A stretch of DNA of 64,000 bases from an uncultured Eubacteriales bacterium (GTDB lineage Bacteria; Bacillota; Clostridia; Oscillospirales; Oscillospiraceae). Below are positions 48,867 through 58,326 of this stretch, in pieces. Under the pieces are notes generated by a model. The model made no database searches. It saw only the letters and a program-made list of their open reading frames with translations, and was not told where the DNA came from. A program made the translations under genes and the position numbers. Location: assembly GCA_900546295.1 (NCBI GenBank), contig URCK01000003.1:3539-67538 (forward strand), in the 5' to 3' direction. Within the stretch, counting starts at the first letter, position 1. Each line of letters begins with the position of its first letter.

Positions 48867-49727
48867 ATGCTCCAGTTATTTACCGATACATCTGCCAATC
48901 TGCCGGTCGCGCTGACGAAGAAGCACCACATCACAGTCATCCCGTTTTCCTACACGGTGGACGGAAAAGCGACGGACTATCCCGACGATACGGATTTTGA
49001 CGGCGCGGCCTTCTACGGCGCGATGCGCGAGGGCGCGATCGTCAAAACGTCGATGGTCAGCCCTGCGCTGATCGAGGAATACTTTGAGCGTGCGCTCTCC
49101 GCGGGCGACGATGTGCTCTATGTCGGTATGTCCGGCGGCATCAGCGGCACGGCGCATGCGGCGGTCATTGCCGCGGGCGAGCTGAAGGAGCGCTATCCCG
49201 AGCGCAGGATCCTGCCCATCAACACCTACGCCGCCTCGCTTGGCGAGGGGATGCAGGTGATGGAGGCGGCGCGGATGATCGAAGAGGGGAAGAGCCTCGA
49301 GGAGATCGAAAAGCAGCTGCTCACGCGCAGACCCCATATGTGCCAGTTTTTCACCGTGGACGACCTTGCCTACTTAAAGCGCGGCGGGCGCATCTCCGGC
49401 GCGACGGCGCTCATCGGCACGGTGCTGAGCATCAAGCCAATCCTGCGCGGCGACGAGACGGGACACATCGTCTCCTGCGGCAAGGTGCGCGGCATGAAGC
49501 GCGCCTACGCGGAGCTTGCGAACTATTATGATACCCGCGCGCTCGACAAGAGCGAGAGCATCGGCATCGCCCACGCGGATAACGCCGAGGGAGCGCAGGC
49601 GCTCCTTGCGCTGCTGCGCGAAAAGGGCTTCACCGGCGAATGCCTGACCGTCTGCTATGAGCCGGTCACCGGCGCGCACGTCGGCCCGGGCACGGTCGCG
49701 CTCTTTTTCTACGGCACGGAAAAGTAA
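48867..49727 (+). CDS. DegV-family fatty-acid-binding protein (second copy)
   Basis: A 286-residue paralog of the protein at 9785. It shows LFTDTSANLP at the N-terminus, TSMVSPALIEEYF, TVDDLAYLKRGGRISGATAL and the C-terminal AHVGPGTVALFFYG. Only about a third of residues appear shared with the first copy, as expected for FakB proteins binding different fatty acids. It precedes a nitroreductase gene by 14 bases and is likely co-transcribed. Lipid preference is unknown. Confidence 0.92.
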   Translation: MLQLFTDTSANLPVALTKKHHITVIPFSYTVDGKATDYPDDTDFDGAAFYGAMREGAIVKTSMVSPALIEEYFERALSAGDDVLYVGMSGGISGTAHAAVIAAGELKERYPERRILPINTYAASLGEGMQVMEAARMIEEGKSLEEIEKQLLTRRPHMCQFFTVDDLAYLKRGGRISGATALIGTVLSIKPILRGDETGHIVSCGKVRGMKRAYAELANYYDTRALDKSESIGIAHADNAEGAQALLALLREKGFTGECLTVCYEPVTGAHVGPGTVALFFYGTEK

Positions 49728-49741
49728 AAGGAGAAAAAGCA

Positions 49742-50287
49742 ATGGACGTATCACAGGCGATCAGAACCAGAAGAAGCATTCGTAAGTACAAGCAGGAGAC
49801 CGTAGCGCACGAGCTCATCGAGGAGATCGTCGCGGACGCGGCCTACGCCCCGTCGTGGAAGAACACGCAGATCGCGCGCTACATTCTCGTAGAGGACCGC
49901 GCGGCGATCGATAAGATGGCGGAGGAAATGGTCCTCGACTTCAAGTTCAACGAAAAAACGCTCAAAAGCTGCGCTGCGCTCATGGTGCTCACCTATATCA
50001 CGGGGCGATCGGGCTTTGAGCGCGACGGCTCGTATGCAACGCCGAAGGAGGCGGGCTTTGAGATGTTCGATGCGGGCATCGCGGCGCAGACCTTCTGCCT
50101 TGCCGCGTGGGAGCGCGGCGTCGGCACGGTCATCACGGGCTATTTTGATGAGGCGAAGATCATTGACCTTCTGCACATTCCGGAAAACCAGAAGATCGGC
50201 TGCGTGATCGGCCTTGGGTATCCCGACGAGGAGCCCGCCGCGCCGAAGCGCAAGAGCGCTTCCGACCTGCTGACGTATCACAACTGA
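49742..50287 (+). CDS. Nitroreductase-family flavoprotein
   Basis: A 181-residue FMN oxidoreductase. The N-terminal IRTRRSIRKYKQETV is the FMN-phosphate motif, YAPSWKNTQIARYILVE follows, and the later GVGTVITGYFDE and IGCVIGLGYPDE are typical. Such enzymes reduce nitro compounds, quinones or serve other reductions; the substrate is unknown. It ends at a strong terminator. Confidence 0.92.
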   Translation: MDVSQAIRTRRSIRKYKQETVAHELIEEIVADAAYAPSWKNTQIARYILVEDRAAIDKMAEEMVLDFKFNEKTLKSCAALMVLTYITGRSGFERDGSYATPKEAGFEMFDAGIAAQTFCLAAWERGVGTVITGYFDEAKIIDLLHIPENQKIGCVIGLGYPDEEPAAPKRKSASDLLTYHN

Positions 50288-50293
50288 GATCGC

Positions 50294-50326
50294 GCGCCCG
50301 AAGGATTTTCCTTCGGGCGCCTTTTT
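50294..50326 (+). terminator. Terminator of the DegV-nitroreductase operon
   Basis: A 12-base perfect stem GCGCCCGAAGGA (50294-50305) with its complement (50309-50320), then CTTTTT. Confidence 0.92.
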
Positions 50327-50385
50327 CGTATGCTTTGCCCGCTTTCTGCAAATCCTAACGAAAATGACTTTCGGGAGGACTTGCC

Positions 50386-51105
50386 ATGAGAAGTGAAACG
50401 AAACCGTCACGGGACAAGGAGAAGAACGATCAGGAGCCGCTGCTGCCGCCCATTCAGCCCGTCATCGACTATGGATCGGTCATCATCAAAAATAGCCGCG
50501 CTGCCATCCACTGCCTGACCATCGCCGGGCAGATCGAAGGGCACATGCTGCTGCCGGATACGCAGAAGGCGACCAAGTATGAGCATGTGCTGCCGCTCCT
50601 TGCCTATCTCGAGGAAAGCGAGGAGATCGACGGCGTTTTATTCCTGCTCAACACCGTCGGCGGCGACGTGGAGGCAGGGCTTGCTATCGCCGAGCTCATT
50701 TCGGGAATGAAAAAGCCGACCGTCTCGCTCGTGCTCGGCGGCGGGCACTCCATCGGCGTGCCGCTCGCGGTCGCGCCGATGGTGACGATGATCGCGCCGT
50801 CGGCCTCGATGACCATCCATCCCGTGCGCACAAGCGGTACGATCATCGCCGCGCCCCAGACCTACCAGTATTTTGAGCGCTTGCAGGAGCGCATCGTGCG
50901 TTTTGTGACCAAGCACTCGAACATCACGCGCGAGCGCTTTCTGGCGCTGATGATGGACACGCAGGACTTGGCCTCCGATGTTGGCAGCGTGCTCTACGGG
51001 GAGGAGGCGGTTGCCTGCGGGCTTGTCGGGCGGCTCGGCGGCCTGTCCGACGCGCTGGAGGCGCTGTATGGTTTGATCGAGGAGAAAAAGAAGAAAAATG
51101 AGTGA
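50386..51105 (+). CDS. tepA: TepA-like ClpP-fold peptidase
   Basis: A 239-residue member of the ClpP/crotonase fold related to B. subtilis TepA (YmfB), a cytoplasmic peptidase proposed to help protein export and spore formation. The putative nucleophile serine is in GGGHSIGVPLAV, the catalytic histidine in SASMTIHPVRTSG, and LFLLNTVGGDVEAGLAIAE is the family core. The first 25 residues are charged and disordered. ATG 50386 follows GGGAGG. In many Firmicutes it lies near ftsK/spoIIIE; here it precedes smc. Confidence 0.85.
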   Translation: MRSETKPSRDKEKNDQEPLLPPIQPVIDYGSVIIKNSRAAIHCLTIAGQIEGHMLLPDTQKATKYEHVLPLLAYLEESEEIDGVLFLLNTVGGDVEAGLAIAELISGMKKPTVSLVLGGGHSIGVPLAVAPMVTMIAPSASMTIHPVRTSGTIIAAPQTYQYFERLQERIVRFVTKHSNITRERFLALMMDTQDLASDVGSVLYGEEAVACGLVGRLGGLSDALEALYGLIEEKKKKNE

Positions 51106-51130
51106 AAAAGACGCCTTCGGGCGTCTTTTT
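51106..51130 (+). terminator. Terminator of tepA with UUCG loop
   Basis: AAAAGACGCC, loop TTCG, GGCGTCTTTTT (51106-51130), a compact classic terminator one base after the stop codon. Confidence 0.92.
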
Positions 51131-51152
51131 ACGCTTTGTTCATCGAATGGCC

Positions 51153-51181
51153 TTGAAAAGACGGCGAAAAAATGGTATATA
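51153..51181 (+). promoter_or_regulatory. Promoter of smc
   Basis: TTGAAA (51153-51158), 17-base spacer, TATATA (51176-51181). Confidence 0.65.
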
Positions 51182-51253
51182 GTATAAGTCAAAATGTGTC
51201 ATTATACCCTTAACGGGGGAATGACACTCCTTTTTCCAAGGAGGAATTTGCCC

Positions 51254-54200
51254 GTGTACTTAAAGGCATTGGAGATCCAGGGCTTCAAGAGCTTTCCGGA
51301 CAAGACGGTGCTCAACTTCGGCGAGGACATCACCGCCATCGTCGGCCCGAACGGAAGCGGTAAATCGAATATATCGGACGCCATCCGCTGGGTCATGGGC
51401 GAGCAGTCGAGCAAGTCGCTGCGCGGCGCGAAGATGGAGGACGTCATCTTCGGCGGCACGGAAACGCGCAGCCAGATGGGCTTTGCGCAGGTGACGCTCG
51501 TGCTCGACAACACCGAGCACATCTTCCCCAGCATGGAGGAAAACGAGGTCGCCGTCACGCGCCGGTACTACCGCAGCGGCGAATCGGAATACTATATCAA
51601 CAAGCAGTCCGTGCGGCTGCGCGATGTGAACGAGCTTTTCATGGACACCGGCATGGGCCGCGAAGGCTATTCCATCATCGGCCAGGGCCGCATCGACGAG
51701 ATTTTGTCGCAAAAGAGCGGCGACCGCCGCGAGATCTTTGAGGAGGCGGCGGGCATTTCCCGTTTCCGCTACCGCAAGGAGGAGACCGAGCGCAAGCTCG
51801 AGCGCACGGAGGAGAACCTGGTGCGCATCAACGACAAGATCGCCGAGCTTGAATTGCAGGTCGAACCCCTGCGCGCGCAGGCGGAGACGGCGAAGCAGTA
51901 TCTCATCTACCGCGACGAACTGCGCCTTTTGGAAATTTCCGTGTGGCTTGAGAATCTCGAAACGCTCCGCACGAGCGCCATCAAGCTCGACACCGACCTT
52001 GCCCTTGCGCGCGAGGAGCTCAAAAAGGCGAACGCGGACCTCGAGGCGCTGTACGCCGCGAGCGAGCAGTTTTCCGCGCGCATCCACGAAAACGATATCG
52101 CGCAGGAGGAAGAGCGCACGGCGCTTTCCGCGCTCGATGCACAGGCGAAGGAGCAGGAATCCTGCGTGGCGGTGCTGCAAACGGGCATCGCGCACAACGA
52201 GGAAAATATCGCGCGCGTGGAGGATGAGCTGAGAAGCCAGTCCGACCGCGTCGGCTCGATGGACGAGCAGATCGCGCAGCAGCGCGCGCGCATCGAAGAG
52301 CTGGAACACGATAAAAACGAAGTCGAAACGGCGCTTTCTTCGCTGCTCAAGCAGGCGGAGGAGCTGTCGAAAAACGCGGGCGAGGCTGCGAGCGAAGCGG
52401 AAGCCCTGCGCGCTCGCGAAGCGCTCGCCCTGTCCGCCGCGGCGGACAGCCGCGCGGAAGTTGCCGCCCTGCGCTCGACGCTTTCTGAAATGGACGAGCG
52501 CGAGAGCGCCATCGCCGCCGAGCAGGAGAGCGGGGAAGCCCAGCTTTCCGAAACGCGCAAAAGCGCCGCGGAGAACCGCCGCGCGCTCGAAAGCGCGCAG
52601 GAGGAGGCCGACGCCATCCGCAATATCATCGCCGGCCACACGATGAAGATGCAGGGCAGGATCGAGCGCGAGAAGGAGACGGGCGAGCAGTACGTTTCCC
52701 TCACGATGGAGATGAACAACTTAGACTCCCGCATCCGCCTGCTCAGCGAGATGGAAAAGGAGTACGAGGGCTTCAATAAGGCGGTGCGCACGGTCATGCA
52801 GGCGCGCGAGCGCAATGCCCTGCGCGGCGTGCACGGCCCGGTCGCGGGGTTGATGAAGGTCGATAAAAAGTACGCCGTTGCGATCGAGATCGCGCTCGGC
52901 GCGGGACTGCAAAACATCGTCGTCGAGCGCGAGGAGGACGCAAAGAGCGCCATTCAGCTCTTAAAGCAGCGCGACGGCGGGCGCGCGACCTTTCTGCCCC
53001 TTTCGACGATCCGCGGCGAAGCGCTGCGCGACGAGCGCGTGAAGGGCGAATACGGTTACGTCGGCCTTGCGTGCGAGCTCGTGGAATACGAGCGCGCATA
53101 CGACGGCATCTTCAAAAATCTGCTCGGCCGCACGGTCGTGGTCGAGGATCTCGACTGCGGCATTACGATTTCACGAAAGTTTTCGAATGCGTTCCGCATC
53201 GTGACGCTCGACGGCCAGGTGTTGAACCGCGGCGGCTCAATGACGGGCGGCTCGATCTCCCGCAGCGCGGGCATTCTGAGCAGAGCCGGCGAGCTGCGCG
53301 AGCTGACGGCGCGGCGCGGCAGCCTTGCCGAAAAGCTCGACCTTGCCGCCAAGGCCGCCGAGGATGCCAAGCGCGAACTATCCAAGGCGAGATACGAGCT
53401 GGAGGTCGCGCAGGGCCAGCAGCGCGCGGCGGAGGACGCCGTGCTCAAGCTGCAAGGCGACAAAAACCACTATGATCTGCTGCTTTCCTCGCTGCGCGAG
53501 CGGCTGGAAGCACTGGATACCGAGCGCGACACCATCACCCGCCGCCGCGGCGAGGTGAAGCGCGCCATGGAAGAAAAGGAAACGCTTGCATCGCAGCAGG
53601 AGAGCGAAGCCGCCGCGCTGCGCGCGCAGGCGGAAGAGAGCCTCTCCGGGCAGACGGAGCTGCTGCGCTCCACCACGCGCCTCGGCGATGAGATCGCCGG
53701 ACGCAAGAGCGCGCTTGCGGGTTTTGCCGCCGAGCGCGAAACAACGGAAAAGTCGCTTGCGAGCTTAGAGAGTCTGCGCGCCCAGATGCGCGGCGACGAG
53801 CAGAGCAGAAAGGCACTCATCGAGCAGTACAAGGCGGCGAGCGAGCAGGCGCGGCGCGAGATCGGCACGCATGAAGAAGAGATCGCCGCGCTGAGCGGAA
53901 AAATGGCGGAAAAGCGCGCGGCGCTCGAAGAACTTTCGCGCACGAAGCTTTCGCTTGAAGCCGAGCGCAGCCAGAGCGACCGGCGCGGGCGCGAGCTCAA
54001 CGAAAACGTGCTCAACGTGGAGCGCAGCGTCAGCAAGCTCGAGCAAAAGCGCGCGACGAGCGCCATGGAGGAGCAGCAGATCCTCGACAGACTCTGGGAG
54101 AATTACGAGCTGTCGCACTCCGCCGCGCAGGAGCAGCGCATCGAGCTCGAGAGTGTCGCCAAGGCGAGCCGCCGCATCGGCGAGCTCAAGCGCGCCATCA

Positions 54201-54829
54201 GCGGTCTTGGCGCGGTCAATGTCGGTGCGATCGAGGAATTCGAGCGCGTGAACACGCGCTACACCTATCTCACCGAGCAGCGCGACGACGTGGAAAAGGC
54301 GAAGAGCGAGCTCGTCGGCGTGATCGAGAGCATCACGGGCGAGATGACCGTCATCTTTAAAGAGCAGTTCGCGCTCATCCGCGAGAGCTTCCAGGAGACA
54401 TTTCTGGAGCTCTTCGGCGGGGGCAAGGCGACGCTCGAGCTGGATGACGAGAACGACGTGCTCTCCTGCGGCATCGAGATCAAGGTTCAGCCGCCGGGCA
54501 AGGCGCTCAAGACGATCACGCTGCTCTCGGGCGGCGAGAAGGCCTTCGTTGCCATCGCCCTGTATTTCGCCATTCTGAAGGTCCATCCGACGCCGTTTTG
54601 CGTCATGGACGAGATCGAGGCGGCGCTTGACGAGCCGAACGTGGTGCGCGTTGCGAACTATATGCGCCGCATCACGCAAAAGACGCAGTTCATCGTCATC
54701 ACGCACCGCCGCGGCACGATGGAAGCGGCAGACGTGCTCTACGGCGTCACCATGCAGGAGCGCGGCGTGAGCAAGATCCTGACGATCAACATGAACGATA
54801 TGGCCAAGGAACTCAACATTAAAGAATAA
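51254..54829 (+). CDS. smc: Chromosome condensation ATPase SMC
   Basis: DNA-loop-forming ATPase that compacts and segregates the chromosome. The 1191-residue protein has the Walker A GPNGSGKSN (31-39), a long coiled coil, a hinge at about 500-670 (FLPLSTIRGEAL, then LNRGGSMTGGSIS), a second coiled coil, and the C-terminal LLSGGEKAF signature with Walker B FCVMDEIEAALDEPN. I chose GTG 51254: AAGGAGG lies nine bases before it and homology begins at YLKALEIQGFKSFPD; the earlier ATG adds 20 unlike residues. rnc, often upstream in Firmicutes, is not here. ftsY follows after 17 bases. Confidence 0.96.
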   Translation: MYLKALEIQGFKSFPDKTVLNFGEDITAIVGPNGSGKSNISDAIRWVMGEQSSKSLRGAKMEDVIFGGTETRSQMGFAQVTLVLDNTEHIFPSMEENEVAVTRRYYRSGESEYYINKQSVRLRDVNELFMDTGMGREGYSIIGQGRIDEILSQKSGDRREIFEEAAGISRFRYRKEETERKLERTEENLVRINDKIAELELQVEPLRAQAETAKQYLIYRDELRLLEISVWLENLETLRTSAIKLDTDLALAREELKKANADLEALYAASEQFSARIHENDIAQEEERTALSALDAQAKEQESCVAVLQTGIAHNEENIARVEDELRSQSDRVGSMDEQIAQQRARIEELEHDKNEVETALSSLLKQAEELSKNAGEAASEAEALRAREALALSAAADSRAEVAALRSTLSEMDERESAIAAEQESGEAQLSETRKSAAENRRALESAQEEADAIRNIIAGHTMKMQGRIEREKETGEQYVSLTMEMNNLDSRIRLLSEMEKEYEGFNKAVRTVMQARERNALRGVHGPVAGLMKVDKKYAVAIEIALGAGLQNIVVEREEDAKSAIQLLKQRDGGRATFLPLSTIRGEALRDERVKGEYGYVGLACELVEYERAYDGIFKNLLGRTVVVEDLDCGITISRKFSNAFRIVTLDGQVLNRGGSMTGGSISRSAGILSRAGELRELTARRGSLAEKLDLAAKAAEDAKRELSKARYELEVAQGQQRAAEDAVLKLQGDKNHYDLLLSSLRERLEALDTERDTITRRRGEVKRAMEEKETLASQQESEAAALRAQAEESLSGQTELLRSTTRLGDEIAGRKSALAGFAAERETTEKSLASLESLRAQMRGDEQSRKALIEQYKAASEQARREIGTHEEEIAALSGKMAEKRAALEELSRTKLSLEAERSQSDRRGRELNENVLNVERSVSKLEQKRATSAMEEQQILDRLWENYELSHSAAQEQRIELESVAKASRRIGELKRAISGLGAVNVGAIEEFERVNTRYTYLTEQRDDVEKAKSELVGVIESITGEMTVIFKEQFALIRESFQETFLELFGGGKATLELDDENDVLSCGIEIKVQPPGKALKTITLLSGGEKAFVAIALYFAILKVHPTPFCVMDEIEAALDEPNVVRVANYMRRITQKTQFIVITHRRGTMEAADVLYGVTMQERGVSKILTINMNDMAKELNIKE

Positions 54830-54846
54830 AGCGCGAGGAGAAACAA

Positions 54847-55716
54847 ATGGGTATTTTTGCAAAGATCAAAAAGGCGTGGTTCGACACCATCGTGTGGGAG
54901 ACCATTGACGACGATTTTTATGACGAACTGGAGGAGAGCCTCATTCTGGCCGACCTCGGCGCGACGGTCGCGCACGACGCGGTGCAGAAGCTGCGCGACG
55001 TGGTGTATCAGAAGAGCATCCAGCGCGGCGACGACGTGAAGCAGGCGCTGCGCGAGATCCTGATCGAAAAGCTGAACGTGGGCGACACTGCGCTCGACTT
55101 ATCGACGCAGCCGAGCGTTGTGCTCGTCATCGGCGTGAACGGCGTGGGCAAGACCACGTCCATCGGAAAGCTTGCCCACAGCCTCAAGGGCGAGGGCAAG
55201 CGCGTGCTGCTCTGTGCGGCGGATACCTTCCGCGCGGCGGCGGCAGACCAGCTCGAGATCTGGGCGAACCGCGCGGACTGCGAGATCGTCCGCTCGGTCG
55301 AGGGCGCGGACCCCGGCGCGGTGCTGTTCGATTCGCTCGCGGCGGCGAAGGCGAGAAATGTCGACGTCGTCCTCTGCGACACGGCGGGACGTCTTCACAA
55401 TAAGGTGAACCTCATGAACGAGCTATCAAAGCTCCGTAAGATCATCGACCGCGAGACGCCGGACGCCGCGAAGGAGACGCTTTTAGTGCTCGACGCGACG
55501 ACGGGGCAGAACGGATTGCAGCAGGCCAAGGTCTTCCGCGAGACGGCGGGTCTGACGGGTATTATCCTGACGAAGCTCGACGGCACGGCCAAGGGCGGCA
55601 TCTGCGTCGCCATCGCACAGGAGCTGGGCGTGCCGGTGAAGTTTGTCGGCCTTGGCGAGGGCATCGACGATCTCAAGCCCTTTGACGCGGAGGAATACGT
55701 CAAGGCGCTCATCTGA
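54847..55716 (+). CDS. ftsY: Signal recognition particle receptor FtsY
   Basis: GTPase that receives the SRP-ribosome complex at the membrane. The 289-residue protein has the N domain, G1 GVNGVGKTTS, DTFRAAAADQLE, G3 CDTAGRLHNK, G4 TKLDGTAKGG and the C-terminal GEGIDDLKPFD. It lacks the long acidic A domain of E. coli and starts with a short amphipathic helix (FAKIKKAWFDTI), as in other Gram-positives. smc-ftsY is a conserved pair. ATG 54847 follows CGAGGAG. Confidence 0.97.
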   Translation: MGIFAKIKKAWFDTIVWETIDDDFYDELEESLILADLGATVAHDAVQKLRDVVYQKSIQRGDDVKQALREILIEKLNVGDTALDLSTQPSVVLVIGVNGVGKTTSIGKLAHSLKGEGKRVLLCAADTFRAAAADQLEIWANRADCEIVRSVEGADPGAVLFDSLAAAKARNVDVVLCDTAGRLHNKVNLMNELSKLRKIIDRETPDAAKETLLVLDATTGQNGLQQAKVFRETAGLTGIILTKLDGTAKGGICVAIAQELGVPVKFVGLGEGIDDLKPFDAEEYVKALI

Positions 55717-55756
55717 TGGGAAAATCATAAACCTGCGAGACAATAAGGAGACGAAT

Positions 55757-56140
55757 ATGGAAATCACTTCTGTTTGCCCCTATTGCGGAAAGGAAATGCG
55801 AGATGGAGCCATCCCTGTCTTGCGTGATATTTACTGGCGTCCAAGAGGTGAGGACGGCATGCTCAAAGACGGATTTGGCGACGAGAAGGAACAGGTCTGG
55901 CTTGGCAGAGCGGGGCTGTTAGGAGATTATTACACGCCCGCCCGTTACTGTGAGAGCTGCAAGGTGGTCATCGTGCCCGTGCCGGAGATCGATACCCTTG
56001 CGGACAAGGCGGGCCGATGGCTCAATAAAACGCTCGGCTCGCTCGGCGGGAAGATTGACGAGGCCTTGGAGCGCCGCGAAGAGGAAAAGGCAGAGCGGAA
56101 GAGAAGAGAAAAACGGGAAAAAGACCCGTGGGAGGTTTGA
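55757..56140 (+). CDS. Zinc-ribbon protein with charged tail (PF20097/DUF6487-like)
   Basis: A 127-residue protein. CPYC (7-10) and CESC (65-68) would hold one zinc; the start V-C-P-Y-C-G-K-E-M matches the smaller protein at 16938. After the ribbon comes a linker with a predicted amphipathic helix and a tail of alternating Glu, Lys and Arg (ALERREEEKAERKRREKREK), possibly a coiled coil. ATG 55757 follows TAAGGAG. It is tightly followed by rdgB (two bases), so it is part of the ftsY to rsfS gene string. Function unknown. Confidence 0.78.
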   Translation: MEITSVCPYCGKEMRDGAIPVLRDIYWRPRGEDGMLKDGFGDEKEQVWLGRAGLLGDYYTPARYCESCKVVIVPVPEIDTLADKAGRWLNKTLGSLGGKIDEALERREEEKAERKRREKREKDPWEV

Positions 56141-56142
56141 CG

Positions 56143-56739
56143 ATGAAATTTGTTCTGGCAACGCAGAACCCTAAGAAGCTCACGGAAATGAGCGCCATTC
56201 TGAGCGATCTCGGCGTAGAGGTCGTGTCTGAGGCCGACCTCGGCGTGAAGATCGAGGTGGAGGAAACGGGCGAGACCTTCGCGGAGAACTCGCTTTTGAA
56301 GGCCAAGGCCGTCATGGAGGCGACGAAGCTGCCCGCCATTGCGGACGATTCCGGCCTCTGCGTGAACGCCCTCAACGGCGGCCCCGGCGTGTACAGCGCG
56401 CGCTTTGGCGGCGAGGGGCTGGACGACACCGGCCGCTACCGTCTTCTTTTGCAGATGATGCACGGTCAGGCGGACCGCCGCGCCCACTTCCACACGACGA
56501 TCACCTGCGCGTTCCCGAATGGGGACATCTTGCAGAACGACGGCGACGTGGAGGGTACGATCGCCTTCGCCCCCATGGGCGAAAACGGCTTCGGCTACGA
56601 TCCCGTGTTCTTCGTGCCTGACAAGCGAAAGACTTTTGCACAGCTCACGGCGGAAGAGAAAGCGGAGATCTCGCACCGCGGCAAGGCACTGCGGGCATTC
56701 AAGGAGACGCTCAGAGCGTACCTTGCGGAAAAACAGTAA
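56143..56739 (+). CDS. rdgB: XTP/dITP diphosphatase
   Basis: Removes ITP, dITP and XTP from the nucleotide pool. The 198-residue Ham1-family enzyme has ATQNPKKLTEM at the start, the metal site ADDSGLCVNALNGGPGVYSARF and GENGFGYDPVFF, all as in known members. ATG 56143 has GGGAGG before it and follows the zinc-ribbon gene by two bases. Confidence 0.96.
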   Translation: MKFVLATQNPKKLTEMSAILSDLGVEVVSEADLGVKIEVEETGETFAENSLLKAKAVMEATKLPAIADDSGLCVNALNGGPGVYSARFGGEGLDDTGRYRLLLQMMHGQADRRAHFHTTITCAFPNGDILQNDGDVEGTIAFAPMGENGFGYDPVFFVPDKRKTFAQLTAEEKAEISHRGKALRAFKETLRAYLAEKQ

Positions 56740-56764
56740 AAAAAGAAAAAGGATTAGGTGATTT

Positions 56765-57088
56765 ATGGAACTGAGCAGCAAACAGCGCGCATATCTGCGC
56801 AGCCTTTCGAATGATCTCGATGTGATCGTGCACATCGGCAAGGACGGCATCGGCGAAAATCTCGTCAAGCAGGCAAGCGACGCGCTCGAGGCGCGCGAGC
56901 TCATCAAGTGCCGCGTGCTCGAGAACAGCATGCTCACCGCGCGCGAGGCGTGCGATGAGCTGAGCGCGCTGACGCGCAGCGAACAGGTGCAGGTCATCGG
57001 CACGAAGTTCGTGCTCTACCGCCCCTCGCACAAAAAGGATAAGAAGGATAAGATCGTGCTGCCCAAGGCGGCAAAGAAGACCGTTTGA
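56765..57088 (+). CDS. yhbY: CRM-domain RNA-binding protein YhbY
   Basis: A 107-residue RNA-binding protein linked to assembly of the large ribosomal subunit. It shows the CRM-domain features LSSKQRAYLRSL, VIVHIGKDGIGENLV and the G-x-x-F/V-x-x-Y-R end (GTKFVLYRPS), then a lysine-rich tail. The position before nadD is conserved in Firmicutes. ATG 56765 has AGGTG at a loose distance; the start is supported by homology. Confidence 0.92.
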   Translation: MELSSKQRAYLRSLSNDLDVIVHIGKDGIGENLVKQASDALEARELIKCRVLENSMLTAREACDELSALTRSEQVQVIGTKFVLYRPSHKKDKKDKIVLPKAAKKTV

Positions 57089-57117
57089 GCGGCTGTGAGA
57101 AAACGAGGTCGAGAAGG

Positions 57118-58326
57118 ATGAAGATCGGAATTTACGGCGGCAGCTTCAACCCGCCGCATCTGGGTCACATGGCCGCGGCGGAAAGCGCGGCAAGGTACTT
57201 GCAGCTCGACAAACTCATTTTGATCCCCGCGGGCATCCCGCCGCATAAGGCGCTTTCAACCGATGAGCCGGGCAAGGCACACCGCCTTGCGATGACGCGC
57301 CTCATGGGCGAGCAGGCCGCGCTCGACACACGCGTTGAGGTGGAGGTCTCATCGATGGAGATCGAGCGCGAGGGCAAGAGCTACAGCGTCGACACCGTGC
57401 GCGAGGTGCACGAGCAGTATCCCGACGCGGAGCTGTGGCTTTTGATGGGGACGGATATGTTCCTCTCGTTCCAGAACTGGTACAAGCCGGAGGAGATCCT
57501 GCGTTACGCGGGCCTTTGCGCCTTCGGCCGCACGGAGAAGGACGGCGAGGCGCTGTTCGCCCCGCAGCGCGATTTTCTCGGCGAGAAATTCCCCGGCAGC
57601 CGCATCGTGACGATGACGCTGCCGAACCTTGTGGATGTTTCGTCCACCGAGCTGCGCGAGCGCATCCCGAAAGGGGAGACGGAGGGACTTCTTGCCCCCG
57701 CGGTGCTCGGCTACATCATGCGTGAGCATTTGTATGGAACAAATTTCGATTTGAAACGTCTAAGCTTACAGGAGCTAAGACCCATTGCGCTCTCCTACCT
57801 CAAGGCGAAGCGGATGCCGCATGTGCTCGGCACTGAGCAGACGGCCAAGGCGCTCGCGGAAAAGTACGGCGCGGACGTCGAAAAGGCGCGCTTTGCCGCG
57901 CTTCTGCATGACTCGACCAAGCGCCTTTCGATGGAAGAACAGCTCGCGCTCTGCGAGCACTACCACATCGAACTCGACGAGCTGGAGCAGCACGCGCTCA
58001 AGCTGCTGCACGCCAAGACCGGCGCGGCGCTCGCGCGCGACGTGTACGGCGCGGACGACGAAGTTTACAACGCCATCCTCTGGCACACGACGGGCAAGGC
58101 GGATATGGCGCTGCTCGACAAGGTCATTTACCTTGCCGACTACATCGAGCCAAACCGCGACTTTGACGGCGTGGACGATCTCCGCAAGGTCGTGTGGGAG
58201 GATCTGGACAAGGGCCTTGAAATGGGCCTTGCCATGACGGTGGAGGAAATGAAAGAGCGGGGGAATCCCGTCCACCACAACACATTGGAAGCGCTGGAAT
58301 ATCTGAGAGGACATAACCATGAGTGA
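57118..58326 (+). CDS. nadD-yqeK: Fusion of NadD adenylyltransferase and YqeK HD hydrolase
   Basis: A 402-residue protein joining two usually separate neighbours. Residues 1 to about 205 are nicotinate-nucleotide adenylyltransferase (IYGGSFNPPHLGH nucleotide site, VDVSSTELRERI), which makes deamido-NAD. Residues about 215-402 are YqeK, an HD-domain enzyme reported to split Ap4A (RMPHVLGTEQTAKALAEKYG, ALLHDSTKRLS, VIYLADYIEPNRDF). ATG 57118 was chosen because the NadD motif begins at once. Its stop overlaps the LCP start by eight bases. The fusion occurs in other clostridia; both halves look intact. Confidence 0.93.
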   Translation: MKIGIYGGSFNPPHLGHMAAAESAARYLQLDKLILIPAGIPPHKALSTDEPGKAHRLAMTRLMGEQAALDTRVEVEVSSMEIEREGKSYSVDTVREVHEQYPDAELWLLMGTDMFLSFQNWYKPEEILRYAGLCAFGRTEKDGEALFAPQRDFLGEKFPGSRIVTMTLPNLVDVSSTELRERIPKGETEGLLAPAVLGYIMREHLYGTNFDLKRLSLQELRPIALSYLKAKRMPHVLGTEQTAKALAEKYGADVEKARFAALLHDSTKRLSMEEQLALCEHYHIELDELEQHALKLLHAKTGAALARDVYGADDEVYNAILWHTTGKADMALLDKVIYLADYIEPNRDFDGVDDLRKVVWEDLDKGLEMGLAMTVEEMKERGNPVHHNTLEALEYLRGHNHE

